Positions 30,255 through 39,588 of a DNA stretch of 64,000 bases are shown piece by piece; within the stretch, counting starts at the first letter, position 1; every line of letters begins with the position of its first letter. The position numbers and the translations under genes were made by a program. A model generated the notes under the pieces. It searched no databases. It saw only the letters and a program-made list of their open reading frames with translations, and was not told the origin of the DNA. Source of the stretch: Pseudomonas lurida (GTDB lineage Bacteria > Pseudomonadota > Gammaproteobacteria > Pseudomonadales > Pseudomonadaceae); assembly GCF_002563895.1 (NCBI RefSeq), contig NZ_PDJB01000001.1, positions 5,687,501-5,751,500 of the forward strand. The letters run 5' to 3'.

Positions 30255-31377
30255 CAAGCCTGCCATCGGCCTGCCGCTGTGGTTGCTGGCCGAGCTGACC
30301 TACCGCTGTCCGTTGCAATGCCCGTACTGCTCCAACCCGCTGGACTTTGCCGAGCAGGGCAAGGAGCTGACTACCGAGCAGTGGTTCAAGGTGTTTCGTG
30401 AAGCCCGCGAGATGGGGGCCGCGCAATTGGGCTTTTCCGGTGGAGAGCCGCTGGTGCGCCAAGACCTTGCCGAGCTGATCGCCGAGGCGCGCAAGCTGGG
30501 GTTCTATACCAACTTGATCACGTCGGGCATCGGCCTGACTGAACAGAAAATCAGCGACTTCAAGAAGGCCGGCCTCGACCATATCCAGATCAGCTTCCAG
30601 GCCAGCGACGAACAGGTCAACAACCTGCTGGCCGGCTCGAAAAAAGCCTTCGCGCAGAAGTTGGAAATGGCCCGCGCGGTGAAAGCCCATGGCTACCCGA
30701 TGGTGCTGAACTTCGTCACCCATCGGCACAATATCGACAAGATCGACCGCATTATCGAACTGTGCATCGCGTTGGAAGCGGACTTTGTCGAACTCGCCAC
30801 GTGCCAGTTCTATGGCTGGGCGCAGCTCAATCGTGTGGGGCTATTGCCGACCCAGGAACAACTGGTGCGCGCCGAACGCATCACCAATGAATACCGCGCC
30901 AAGCTCGAGGCCGAGGGCCACCCGTGCAAGCTGATCTTCGTTACACCGGATTACTACGAAGAGCGCCCGAAAGCCTGCATGAACGGCTGGGGCAGTATCT
31001 TTCTGACGGTGACACCCGACGGCACGGCCCTGCCCTGTCACGGCGCCCGACAGATGCCGGTGCAATTTCCGAACGTGCGCGACCACAGCATGCAGCACAT
31101 CTGGTACGACTCGTTTGGTTTCAATCGCTTTCGCGGCTACGACTGGATGCCCGAGCCATGCCGTTCCTGCGATGAAAAAGAGAAGGACTTCGGCGGCTGC
31201 CGTTGCCAGGCCTTCATGCTCACGGGGGACGCGAGTAATGCCGACCCGGTGTGCAGCAAGTCCGAGCAGCACGGCATCATCCTGCAAGCGCGGGAAGACG
31301 CCGAACATGCCACCCAGACCATTGAGCAACTGGCCTTTCGCAATGAGCGCAACTCACGGCTCATCGCAAAAGGCTGA
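30226..31377 (+). CDS. pqqE: PqqA peptide cyclase PqqE (radical SAM)
   Basis: PqqE forms the C-C bond between Glu and Tyr of PqqA. The radical SAM cluster motif CPLQCPYC lies near residue 29-36, and a SPASM-type C-terminus with [16 protein letters not shown] binds auxiliary clusters. I use GTG 30226 (383 residues) because GGAGGT lies five bases upstream; an internal start at the DKP residues would lose a few residues only. The gene overlaps pqqD by 29 bases and converges on the small gene at 31383 with five bases between. Confidence 0.96.
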   Translation: MLSTGSPLPDKPAIGLPLWLLAELTYRCPLQCPYCSNPLDFAEQGKELTTEQWFKVFREAREMGAAQLGFSGGEPLVRQDLAELIAEARKLGFYTNLITSGIGLTEQKISDFKKAGLDHIQISFQASDEQVNNLLAGSKKAFAQKLEMARAVKAHGYPMVLNFVTHRHNIDKIDRIIELCIALEADFVELATCQFYGWAQLNRVGLLPTQEQLVRAERITNEYRAKLEAEGHPCKLIFVTPDYYEERPKACMNGWGSIFLTVTPDGTALPCHGARQMPVQFPNVRDHSMQHIWYDSFGFNRFRGYDWMPEPCRSCDEKEKDFGGCRCQAFMLTGDASNADPVCSKSEQHGIILQAREDAEHATQTIEQLAFRNERNSRLIAKG

Positions 31378-31382
31378 CTGCC

Positions 31383-31541
31383 TCAGCGCTTGGCGATGAT
31401 GTACACCGCGTGAATGATGCCGGGGAAGTAACCGCACAGGGTCAGCAGAATATTCAGCCAGAACGCGCCGCCGAAGCCCACTTGCAGGAACACACCCAGT
31501 GGCGGCAGCAGAATGGCGATGATGATACGAATGATGTCCAT
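31383..31541 (-). CDS. YqaE/Pmp3 family small membrane protein
   Basis: A 52-residue protein starts MDIIRIIIAILLPPLGVFLQ and has the family signature LPPLGVFLQVGFGGAFWLN followed by ILLTLCGYFPGIIHAVYII, ending AKR. It forms two membrane helices. Pmp3/YqaE proteins are linked to salt, cold and envelope stress in yeast, plants and bacteria; the exact role is unclear. An ATG at 31541 is preceded by GGAGCTTACCC. It converges on pqqE with five bases between. Confidence 0.92.
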   Translation of the reverse strand: MDIIRIIIAILLPPLGVFLQVGFGGAFWLNILLTLCGYFPGIIHAVYIIAKR

Positions 31542-31652
31542 GGGTAAGCTCCAAAAAATCGGCTCGTGTGAGCCGTGTAGCTAATCGACATTGGCCGTTC
31601 GTAAGGGTTCACTGGGATCTGGCGTTGGGCCATCTATCGTTGTTGAACAGGC

Positions 31653-31691
31653 AAAAAAACGCCCCCAGCCGAAAGAATCAGGCCGGAGGCG
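31653..31691 (-). terminator. Terminator of the aminotransferase gene
   Basis: On the minus strand, GCCTCCGGCC pairs with GGCTGGGGGC (with G-T pairs) and is followed by seven T residues. It lies 34 bases after the stop of the class III aminotransferase. Confidence 0.85.
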
Positions 31692-31725
31692 CCGCGTATA
31701 CCGCGAGACGGTTCAGGAATAGGGT

Positions 31726-32994
31726 TTAAACGGCGATGCCCTTGCGGCATTGCAACTGTGCGGTGCGCACGCGCGCGAAGGCGCGGGCCAGGCGCAGGAG
31801 CATTTCATCGATGTTGCTCTTGCTGATCGTCAGCGCCGGGGTGAAGCGCAGGCAGTTAGGTTGCGGGGCGTTGATGATCAGTCCTTCGTGCAAGGCCGCT
31901 TTCACGACAGCGTCCGCGGAATCATCCGAAAACGTCAGGCCCCACATCAAGCCGTGCCCGCGCAATGGCCCGTGGTCGTAGCGATAGGCCAGGCGAGCGA
32001 GGCCTTCGCCAAGGTAAAGGCCAGACTCACGCACCTGCTCCAGGAAGCCGTGTTCCAACACGGCATCCAGCACGGCAACGCCGGCCGACGCCATCAGTGC
32101 ATTGCCATGATGGGTGCCTTCCAGTTCGCCTACCTCAAAGCAACAGGCAGTGCCGCGCGCCAGCAGCGCTGCCAGGGGCACGCCGCCGCCCAAGCCTTTG
32201 CCGAGGGTGATGATGTCGGCACGTACGCCATAATGCTGTTCGGCGAGCAAGGTGCCGCAGCGGCCAATACCGGTTTGCACCTCGTCGAGAATCAGCAGGA
32301 TCCCCAGTTCGCGGCACAGGCGCTCGACACCTTTGAGATAGTGCTCCGTCGCGGGGATCACGCCGGCTTCGCCCTGGATCGGCTCCAGCATGATCGCGAC
32401 GGTCTGCGCATCAACTGCGGCGTGCAAGGCCGGCAGATCGTTGAACGGCACATGGCTGAAGCCGGGTAGTTGCGGTTCGAAGCGATTGGCGCGGTCGCTC
32501 GCCGAGGCCGACATCGCCGCGAAGCTGCGGCCGTGGCAACCATTGCTCGCGCTGATGATGCGGTAGGCGCCGCCGCGATGCAGTTGGCCCCACTTGCGTG
32601 CCAGCTTGATCGCGGCTTCGCAGGCTTCGGCACCGCTGTTGAGCAGGTAGGCCTGGTCACTGCCGGTGCAATGGCACAGCCGATCGACGAGGTTGAGTTG
32701 GGTGCGGTTATGCAGGGTGTTGCCCGGATTGATCAGCGCCTGGGTCTGGTCGGCCAACGCTTTGATCAACACCTGCGGGCTGTGGCCGAGGCTATTGGCG
32801 GCGGCGCCCTGGTTGAAGTCCAGGTAGGCACGGTCGTCGCTGTCCCATAGCCATGAGCCCTGGCCGCGCACAAATACCTGAGCCGGCCGCGCCACAGTCG
32901 GCATCAGCGACTCACTGGAATGACTGCCGCGCGGGGTATCCAGGATCAAGTCATCCAGGCTGGGCGCGGGGCGACGCATATTGAACAGGTTCAC
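31726..32994 (-). CDS. Class III PLP-dependent aminotransferase (acetylornithine aminotransferase-like)
   Basis: This 422-residue enzyme belongs to the ornithine/acetylornithine aminotransferase family. The cofactor lysine lies in ITLGKGLGGGVPLAALL near residue 265; the LILDEVQTGIGRCG and NSGAEACEAAIKLARKW motifs are typical. Substrate is uncertain: ArgD (acetylornithine), GabT/DavT (5-aminovalerate or GABA) or another omega-amino acid. I recall a similar gene in P. putida (PP_0372, annotated as a second ArgD). Closeness to davBA makes a role in amino acid catabolism plausible but untested. A divergent LysR gene at 33204 may control it. Confidence 0.85.
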   Translation of the reverse strand: MNLFNMRRPAPSLDDLILDTPRGSHSSESLMPTVARPAQVFVRGQGSWLWDSDDRAYLDFNQGAAANSLGHSPQVLIKALADQTQALINPGNTLHNRTQLNLVDRLCHCTGSDQAYLLNSGAEACEAAIKLARKWGQLHRGGAYRIISASNGCHGRSFAAMSASASDRANRFEPQLPGFSHVPFNDLPALHAAVDAQTVAIMLEPIQGEAGVIPATEHYLKGVERLCRELGILLILDEVQTGIGRCGTLLAEQHYGVRADIITLGKGLGGGVPLAALLARGTACCFEVGELEGTHHGNALMASAGVAVLDAVLEHGFLEQVRESGLYLGEGLARLAYRYDHGPLRGHGLMWGLTFSDDSADAVVKAALHEGLIINAPQPNCLRFTPALTISKSNIDEMLLRLARAFARVRTAQLQCRKGIAV

Positions 32995-33203
32995 ATCTTC
33001 ACCCCGCTGGCAACCGGACCTTGGTCGGTACAGGCCATCTGTCGTGAGTAAAGATTGTTTGCCTTGCCTATGTAAACGCTATCAACATAAACACTGTTCA
33101 TTGCCCGATCCGGCCCTGTAAGCCCTGCGAATAGCCGCTAGACTAGGCGTCTCGGGGGCCAACAGCCATTTCGTTTTTCCAGCTTTTTCGATAAGTAAGT
33201 CTT

Positions 33204-34103
33204 ATGGATTTCAAGCAACTGCGTTATTTCGTCGCGGTGTACGAGGAAGGCCACGTAGGCCGTGCGGCAGAGCGTCTGTCGATCTCGCAACCAGCACTGT
33301 CGCAACAGATTCGCCAGTTGGAACAGAACCTCGACGTGAGCCTGTTCGAACGCAGCAGCAAGCGTCTGCTGCCGACATTGGCGGCGCATACGCTGTACAA
33401 CCATGCCCTGCCACTGATCGATGGCATGCAACAGGCGATCGAAGCGCTGCGCAACTTCAAGGGCCAGGCGATGCGCACCCTCGCCATCGGCGTGCTGCAA
33501 ACCGTGCACACCAGCCTGGTCCCGCAGATGCTCGAGCGCGTGCGCAAGGCCCAGCCGCACTTGGTGGTACAGATCTACGAATTGACCGGGCTTGAAATTG
33601 AACGGCGGCTGCTCAACGGTTCGCTGGATATTGGCATCAGCTACTTGCCACCGCGCCAGCCGGGATTGCACGGCGTGTTGTTGTATGAAGACGAGCTGAA
33701 AGTGGTCATCCCCGAGGACCATCCCTTGCGGGAGTTCAAGAAAGTCTCGCTGAAACAGGCGGCTGAATTGCCGATGTTACTGCTGGGGGAAGAGTTTCAG
33801 GTCAGGCAGATCTGGCAGGGCCAACTGTCCAACCTCGGACGGCGCCCGCAGGTGCAGGCAGAACTCAATACCATGGTGGGGATTCTCGACAGCCTGCCTC
33901 ACACAAAACTGGCGACTGTGCTGCCGGGGCGCTCCCAGGACGAACACAACAGCCAGTTGCTGCTGTGGAAACCCTTGAGCGAACCCAGGGTACCGCTGAA
34001 AGTGGGCCTGGTGTGCCGAGATGTGCAGCGCCAGCAGGCGACGGTAGCGTTGCTGCGCACCTTGCTGGAAGACGTGATGAATGCCCCGCAGGCGCCCGCC
34101 TGA
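33204..34103 (+). CDS. LysR-type transcriptional regulator
   Basis: A 299-residue LysR regulator: the N-terminal helix-turn-helix is MDFKQLRYFVAVYEEGHVGRAAERLSISQPALSQQIRQLEQ, of the CynR/CatR-like subgroup, followed by the effector domain starting MRTLAIGVLQTVHTSLVPQML. It is divergent from the aminotransferase gene across about 210 bases. A terminator follows at 34122, so it is probably a single-gene unit. Target genes could be the aminotransferase or the acyl-CoA dehydrogenase cluster that converges on it. Confidence 0.92.
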   Translation: MDFKQLRYFVAVYEEGHVGRAAERLSISQPALSQQIRQLEQNLDVSLFERSSKRLLPTLAAHTLYNHALPLIDGMQQAIEALRNFKGQAMRTLAIGVLQTVHTSLVPQMLERVRKAQPHLVVQIYELTGLEIERRLLNGSLDIGISYLPPRQPGLHGVLLYEDELKVVIPEDHPLREFKKVSLKQAAELPMLLLGEEFQVRQIWQGQLSNLGRRPQVQAELNTMVGILDSLPHTKLATVLPGRSQDEHNSQLLLWKPLSEPRVPLKVGLVCRDVQRQQATVALLRTLLEDVMNAPQAPA

Positions 34104-34121
34104 CTTTTTCGCAGGCAAAAG

Positions 34122-34145
34122 AAAACCCCGCCGAAGCGGGGTTTT
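34122..34145 (+). terminator. Terminator after the LysR gene
   Basis: AAAACCCCG pairs with CGGGGTTTT around CCGAAG, 18 bases after the stop. Symmetric A and T arms allow it to work from both sides, though the dehydrogenase gene on the other strand ends about 185 bases away. Confidence 0.9.
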
Positions 34146-34329
34146 GCAGACTGTTTCCCTGACATCCATTTCACTCCGCCATCCTGGCAGAATCCTACGT
34201 GTCCGTGTTGTTGCTTTGCGCTTCCTGCGCGACGTCCATGTGAAGTAGATTATCCGTGGATCCAATGTGGCGATAGAGGACGAATAGCAGCACGTCATGT
34301 AAGAGAATGCTTACACGCCCTCCAAGTCC

Positions 34330-36108
34330 TTAAAACAGGGCTTCATCCAGCAAAAACAGTGATTCGCTACCGGCTTTTACCGACGCACTCAGCGAATGAA
34401 TACGGGGCAACAGGCGGGCGAAGTAGAAGCGCGCCGTGCCCAGCTTGCTGGCATAGAAGTTGTCTTCAGCCTCCTTGCCCAACGCAGCCTTGGCCATGCG
34501 TGCCCACATGTAGGCATAGGCCATGTAGCCAAAGGCGTGCAGGTATTCCACCGATGCTGCGCCGATTTCATTCGGGTTGGTCTTGGCGCGGTCCAGCACC
34601 CAGGCGGTCAACTCATCCAAGTCATCCACCGCCGAACTCAGTGGTTTGGTGAATTCAGCCAGCTCGGCACCCGCCGAGGCAATGAACGCGCGGATCTCAT
34701 CGGCGAACAAGCGGTAGAACGCTCCGTCGCTGCCGACGATCTTGCGCCCCATCAGGTCCAGCGCCTGGATACCGTTAGTGCCTTCGTAGATTTGGGTGAT
34801 GCGCACGTCCCGCACCAGTTGCTCCTGGCCCCACTCGCGAATGTAACCGTGGCCGCCAAACACCTGCTGGCCCAGTACCGTGGTTTCCAGGCCCAGGTCG
34901 CTCAGGAAAGCCTTGGCCACCGGTGTCAGCAACGCCACCAGGTTATCCGCACGCTCGCGGGCAGCAGCGTCGTCGCTGAACTTGGCGATGTCCAGTTGCG
35001 TCGCCACGTAGGTGGAGAACGCCCGACCGCCTTCATTCGCGGCCTTCATGGTCAGCAGCATGCGACGCACATCCGGGTGCACGATGATCGGGTCGGCCAC
35101 TTTGTCTTTGGCTTGGGCGCCAGTGGGTGCACGGCTTTGGACGCGGTCGCGCGCGTATTCAATCGCGTTCTGGTAGGAGCGCTCGCCGGATGCCAGGCCC
35201 TGGATGCCCACACCGAGACGCTCGTAATTCATCATCGTGAACATCGCCGCCAACCCACGGTTCGGCTCGCCCACCAGGTAACCCACCGCTGCGTCGAAGT
35301 TCATCACGCAGGTGGCCGACGCCTGGATACCCATCTTGTGCTCGATGGAACCACAGCTCACCGCGTTACGTGCACCCAGGCTGCCGTCGGCATTGACCAT
35401 GAACTTCGGCACCAGGAACAGGGAAATACCCTTGGGACCCGCCGGCGCGTCCGGCAACTTGGCCAGCACCAAGTGGATGATGTTTTCGGTGAGGTCGTGT
35501 TCACCACCGGTGATAAAGATCTTGGTGCCGCTGATGGTGTAGGACCCGTCCGCCTGTGGTTCAGCCTTGGTGCGGATAATCCCCAGGTCGGTACCGGCGT
35601 GAGCCTCGGTCAGGCACATGGAGCCGGCCCATTCACCGGAATACATCTTCGGCAGGTAGGCGGCCTTGAGGTCTTCGCTGGCGTGGGTATTGATCGACAC
35701 GCAGGCGCCGGAGGTCAGCATCGGGTACAAGCCGAACGCCAGGCTCGAAGAGTTAATCATCTCTTCGACCTGGGCCGACACGGCCTTGGGCATGCCCATG
35801 CCACCGAAGACCGGATCGCCACCGACCCCTACCCAGCCACCTTCAGCGTAGGTTTTGTAGGCCTGTGGGTAACCGTCCGGTGTAAACACCGCAGTGTTAT
35901 CCCAGCGGCAACCCTGTTCATCGCCGCCGCGGCTGAGCGGGGCGATGGACTTGGCGGTGACCTTGCCGGCTTCTTCGAGGATGGCCTCTACGGTTTCGGC
36001 GTCAACGGTGTCTGCCAATGCCGGCAATTGGGCCCAAGTCTTGGCGACCTCAAATACTTCGTTGAGGACGAAGCGCATATCACGCAACGGCGCTTTGTAA
36101 TCAGCCAT
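34330..36108 (-). CDS. Acyl-CoA dehydrogenase (FadE-like, paralogue 1)
   Basis: This 592-residue flavoprotein is the long form of acyl-CoA dehydrogenase, with an additional C-terminal domain, that oxidises acyl-CoA to trans-2-enoyl-CoA. Signatures are MCLTEAHAGTDLGIIRTKAE (substrate/FAD loop), KIFITGGEHD, QVFGGHGYIREWGQEQLVRDVRITQIYEGTNGIQ (C-terminal catalytic region). It starts [20 protein letters not shown] with GAGG seven bases before ATG. Two paralogues lie upstream on the same strand (36231 and 39589). Chain-length preference cannot be read from sequence. Confidence 0.93.
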   Translation of the reverse strand: MADYKAPLRDMRFVLNEVFEVAKTWAQLPALADTVDAETVEAILEEAGKVTAKSIAPLSRGGDEQGCRWDNTAVFTPDGYPQAYKTYAEGGWVGVGGDPVFGGMGMPKAVSAQVEEMINSSSLAFGLYPMLTSGACVSINTHASEDLKAAYLPKMYSGEWAGSMCLTEAHAGTDLGIIRTKAEPQADGSYTISGTKIFITGGEHDLTENIIHLVLAKLPDAPAGPKGISLFLVPKFMVNADGSLGARNAVSCGSIEHKMGIQASATCVMNFDAAVGYLVGEPNRGLAAMFTMMNYERLGVGIQGLASGERSYQNAIEYARDRVQSRAPTGAQAKDKVADPIIVHPDVRRMLLTMKAANEGGRAFSTYVATQLDIAKFSDDAAARERADNLVALLTPVAKAFLSDLGLETTVLGQQVFGGHGYIREWGQEQLVRDVRITQIYEGTNGIQALDLMGRKIVGSDGAFYRLFADEIRAFIASAGAELAEFTKPLSSAVDDLDELTAWVLDRAKTNPNEIGAASVEYLHAFGYMAYAYMWARMAKAALGKEAEDNFYASKLGTARFYFARLLPRIHSLSASVKAGSESLFLLDEALF

Positions 36109-36230
36109 GGCAAACCTCGTGAGAACGTGAAAAGTGATTCGGTAGGATCGGTTTTACAGGCCCCGAGTGTACCCGAACAACTTTTAAGACACATAGGGTC
36201 TACTTGTGACTGATAGGTATTTTTAAGTCA

Positions 36231-38000
36231 TCACAGCGAAAATGCCTCCGCGGGCAGACTCATCAGGCATTCGCTGCCCGCCTCCACCGCCGCGCGGTGG
36301 GTAGCGGTACGCGGGAGCAGGCGCTTGAAGTAGAAGTCACACGTGGCGAGCTTGGCCTTGGCGAAGTCGGCGTCCTGTTGCTCAAGGGCGGCGATCGCCA
36401 TGCGCACCCACAGGTAGGCGAGAATGACGTAGCCGCTGTACATCAGGTAATCCACAGCCGCCGCGCCGACTTCATCGGGGTTTTTCATCGCCGCCATGCC
36501 GACTTGAGTGGTCAGTTCGCCCCACTCCCCGTTGAGTTGGTTGAGCTGCGCCACATATCCCTTGAGCTGTGGGTGCTCGGCATTGGCCCCACAGAACTTA
36601 TGCACGAGCTTGGTAAACCCGCGCAGCAACTTGCCCTGGCTGCCCAATACCTTGCGCCCAAGAAGGTCGAGGGCCTGGATGCCATTGGTGCCTTCATAGA
36701 TCGGTGCAATCCGCGCGTCCCGTGCCAGTTGCTCCATGCCCCATTCGCGGATGTAACCGTGGCCGCCGAAGACCTGCATGCCGTGGTTGGTCACCTCCAG
36801 CCCGGTATCGGTCATAAAGGCTTTGCAGATGGGCGTGAGAAACGCCAGCAGGTCTTCGGCGTCCTGGCGCTGGGTGGCGTCGCTGCTCAGGTGCGCGGTG
36901 TCGAGCAATTGCGCGGTGAAGTAGGCCAGTGCGCGGTTGCCTTCGTTGAAGGCTTTCATGGTCAGCAGCATGCGGCGCACATCGGGGTGCACGATGATCG
37001 GGTCGGCAGCTTTTTCCGGGGCCTTGGCGCCGGTCAGCGAGCGCATTTGCAGGCGATCGTTGGCGTACTTGATCGCCCCCTGGAAGCTTGTCTCGCCGTT
37101 GCACAGGCCCTGCATGCCGGTACCCAGGCGCGCATGGTTCATCATGGTGAACATGCAGTTGAGGCCTTTGTTTGCCTCGCCGATCAGGAAGCCCTTGGCG
37201 CCATCGAAGTTCAGCACGCAGGTTGCCGAGCCCTTGATGCCCATCTTGTGTTCGATGGAACCGCAGTGCACCGCATTGCGCTCGCCGGAGTCGGCATGGA
37301 ACTTGGGCACGATAAACAGCGAGATGCCCTTGGTGCCCGCCGGCGCATCCGGGAGCTTGGCCAGCACCAGGTGGATGATATTGGCGCTCATGCCGTGCTC
37401 GCCGGCCGAGATGAAGATTTTGCTGCCGGTGACCGCATAGCTGCCATCAGCCTGGGGCACGGCGCGGGTCTTGATCAGGCCCAGGTCGGTGCCGCAGTGC
37501 GCCTCGGTGAGGCACATGGTGCCGGTCCATTCGCCGGCCGTCAGCTTGCTCAAAAAAATGTCTTTCTGCTCAGCGGTGCCATGGGCGTGGATCGCCGACA
37601 TCGCACCGTGGGTCAGCCCCGGGTACATGCCCCACGACGTGTTGCTGGAGCCGATCATCTCACTGAGCACCAGGCCCAGTGACTGCGGCAAGCCTTGGCC
37701 ACCGTAAGCCGGATCCGCCGCCACACCGTGCCAGCCGCCTTCCACGTACTGGGCGAAGGCTTCCTTGAAGCCCTTGGGCGTGGTGACCACGCCATTGTCG
37801 AAATGGCAGCCCTCTTCGTCGCCACTGTGGTTGAGCGGTGCGAGCACGTTCTCGCAGAACTTCGCGCCTTCCTCGAGGATCGCGCCGACCATGTCCGGGC
37901 TGGCATCGGTCGCGCCCAATGCGGCGTAGTGACCGTGGAAATCAAACACGTTGTCGATCAGGAAGCGCATGTCGCGAAGGGGAGCTTTGTACTCAGGCAT
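36231..38000 (-). CDS. Acyl-CoA dehydrogenase (FadE-like, paralogue 2)
   Basis: A second long-form acyl-CoA dehydrogenase, 589 residues from ATG 38000 (MPEYKAPLRDMRFLIDNVFD), with GGAG in front. A longer in-frame opening upstream lacks support. It has [31 protein letters not shown] and VFGGHGYIREWGMEQLARDARIAPIYEGTNGIQ. It sits 122 bases before paralogue 1 on the same strand, so the two may form an operon. Similar clusters in P. putida include a dehydrogenase linked to phenylacyl-CoA oxidation, so aromatic alkanoate substrates are possible. Confidence 0.92.
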   Translation of the reverse strand: MPEYKAPLRDMRFLIDNVFDFHGHYAALGATDASPDMVGAILEEGAKFCENVLAPLNHSGDEEGCHFDNGVVTTPKGFKEAFAQYVEGGWHGVAADPAYGGQGLPQSLGLVLSEMIGSSNTSWGMYPGLTHGAMSAIHAHGTAEQKDIFLSKLTAGEWTGTMCLTEAHCGTDLGLIKTRAVPQADGSYAVTGSKIFISAGEHGMSANIIHLVLAKLPDAPAGTKGISLFIVPKFHADSGERNAVHCGSIEHKMGIKGSATCVLNFDGAKGFLIGEANKGLNCMFTMMNHARLGTGMQGLCNGETSFQGAIKYANDRLQMRSLTGAKAPEKAADPIIVHPDVRRMLLTMKAFNEGNRALAYFTAQLLDTAHLSSDATQRQDAEDLLAFLTPICKAFMTDTGLEVTNHGMQVFGGHGYIREWGMEQLARDARIAPIYEGTNGIQALDLLGRKVLGSQGKLLRGFTKLVHKFCGANAEHPQLKGYVAQLNQLNGEWGELTTQVGMAAMKNPDEVGAAAVDYLMYSGYVILAYLWVRMAIAALEQQDADFAKAKLATCDFYFKRLLPRTATHRAAVEAGSECLMSLPAEAFSL

Positions 38001-38090
38001 GGCAATGTCTCCGTCAGCAGATGGTTTCAACCTACTGCCAGCCACTGCCTCGGACAATCACTGTAGAACCGCTGAATACACCGCTATCAC

Positions 38091-39380
38091 TCAACCGGCA
38101 GCGCTCTCCATGCGCACCGCGCCACGGCGGGTTTGCCCGGCTGCCACCACGCAGTTACGCCCGGCACCCTTGGCGGCGTACAGCGCCTGGTCGGCGGATT
38201 TGAGCACCTCTTCCGGCGTGCGCTGCTCGGCCTGGCGTTCGGCCACGCCAATGCTGATGGTCACCGACACGCTGGAGGCGCCGCTGCCCGAGCGACGCTG
38301 GCGCCCCTGCTGGTCATCCTGGGGACGGTCCGAGTTGCGCAGCTTGATGTCGTAGTCGGCGATGATTTCGCGGATCTCCTCCAGGTGCGGCAGGCATTCC
38401 TCCACCGTCTTGCCGGCAAACACCACGGCGAACTCTTCACCGCCATAGCGGTAGGCCCGCCCGCCGCCGTTGACCTTGGACAACTTGCTCGCCACCAGGC
38501 GCAGCACCTGGTCGCCGACGTCATGGCCATGGGTATCGTTGAAGCGCTTGAAGTGGTCGACGTCGCTCATCGCCAGCACATAGTTGCGCCCCAGGCGCTG
38601 CATGCGCTCATTCAACGCGCGACGCCCCGGCAAGCCGGTCAGCTCATCGCGAAAGGCCATTTGATAAGCCTCATGGGCCACGCCGGCGGCGATCATCAAC
38701 ATCACCTGGCTGCACATGATGTTCAGGGTGAACGGGAGTATGAACGTCTGCGGCAACATCCAGAACATCCCCAGCAACCCCACCAATTGCGCCGCATGCA
38801 GCGGGCGCGGCTGGTACCAGTATTGGGCCGCCAGGGTCAGGAAACCAATCAGGAACATCGGGTACGACAGCTGGATCAGGCTCATCCAGCTGCCATGCAG
38901 CGCCGGCCAGCGAATCTCCGCCAGCCAGTTCAGCACCGCCTGGGGATAACTCTGCTCCAGTGCCAAGGCCACGCTGCCGACCGCCAGCAACACTGCGCCA
39001 CGGGCGACGAAGTCACGGAACAGGTGAGTCTTCTCCTGCCACAGCGCGTAGATGCTGAACAATAACGGCAGCAGCAGGCAGCACAAGTGAAACACCACCG
39101 CCGCGTCGTCGCGCACGCGGCCGTGGTCGCGGTAGAAGTCGGTCTGGGTGTCGAGCAGGAAGTAGGCGATGTACACCGTGATCATCAGGAACAGTTCACG
39201 CTGACGGCGATACACCGCGCAGTACGAACCGCCGAGTAACAGCACCAGGGTCGGCAACACATTGAACAGTGAGGTGAAGAAGACGTTGAGGTCCCTGACG
39301 TACGCAGCCGAGAGCCCCGCCAGCAAAAGCAGCAAAGAAGGTAGAAAGTGACTGAACCGTACAGCGGACACGCGCGACAA
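38091..39380 (-). CDS. Membrane diguanylate cyclase (GGDEF domain)
   Basis: About seven N-terminal hydrophobic helices (residues 10-240) precede a GGDEF domain with DELTGLPGRRALNERM and the active-site motif RYGGEEF. The inhibitory RxxD site, expected nine to six residues before GG, is replaced by NGGG, so product inhibition is probably absent. Between GGEEF and the final VSVTISIGVAE is a basic low-complexity insert (about 20 residues with repeated Arg, Gln, Ser). I choose the TTG at 39380 (429 residues) with GGAG eight bases upstream; a TTG at 39401 is possible. Signal and partner are unknown. Confidence 0.87.
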   Translation of the reverse strand: MSRVSAVRFSHFLPSLLLLLAGLSAAYVRDLNVFFTSLFNVLPTLVLLLGGSYCAVYRRQRELFLMITVYIAYFLLDTQTDFYRDHGRVRDDAAVVFHLCCLLLPLLFSIYALWQEKTHLFRDFVARGAVLLAVGSVALALEQSYPQAVLNWLAEIRWPALHGSWMSLIQLSYPMFLIGFLTLAAQYWYQPRPLHAAQLVGLLGMFWMLPQTFILPFTLNIMCSQVMLMIAAGVAHEAYQMAFRDELTGLPGRRALNERMQRLGRNYVLAMSDVDHFKRFNDTHGHDVGDQVLRLVASKLSKVNGGGRAYRYGGEEFAVVFAGKTVEECLPHLEEIREIIADYDIKLRNSDRPQDDQQGRQRRSGSGASSVSVTISIGVAERQAEQRTPEEVLKSADQALYAAKGAGRNCVVAAGQTRRGAVRMESAAG

Positions 39381-39531
39381 GGGTAGAACTCCGACCCACA
39401 AAAAAATGATGGCACTGTGCCTTGATGCGGACAGTTAAGCACACCCTGCCGCACATGTATCACATTGCCATCACTGTAACGGCAGCCGGAAGCAATCCCT
39501 GAGCGCTGTACTGTGGTTTTTTATCGCTCAC

Positions 39532-39566
39532 AAAAAAGCCGCCGCTCCCGTGAAGGAGCGGCGGCT
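39532..39566 (-). terminator. Terminator of acyl-CoA dehydrogenase paralogue 3
   Basis: On the minus strand, AGCCGCCGCTCC pairs with GGGAGCGGCGGCT and is followed by TTTTTTG, about 23 bases after the stop of the dehydrogenase gene at 39589. Confidence 0.93.
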
Positions 39567-39588
39567 CTGGCAGTGAACCCGGTTTGGC

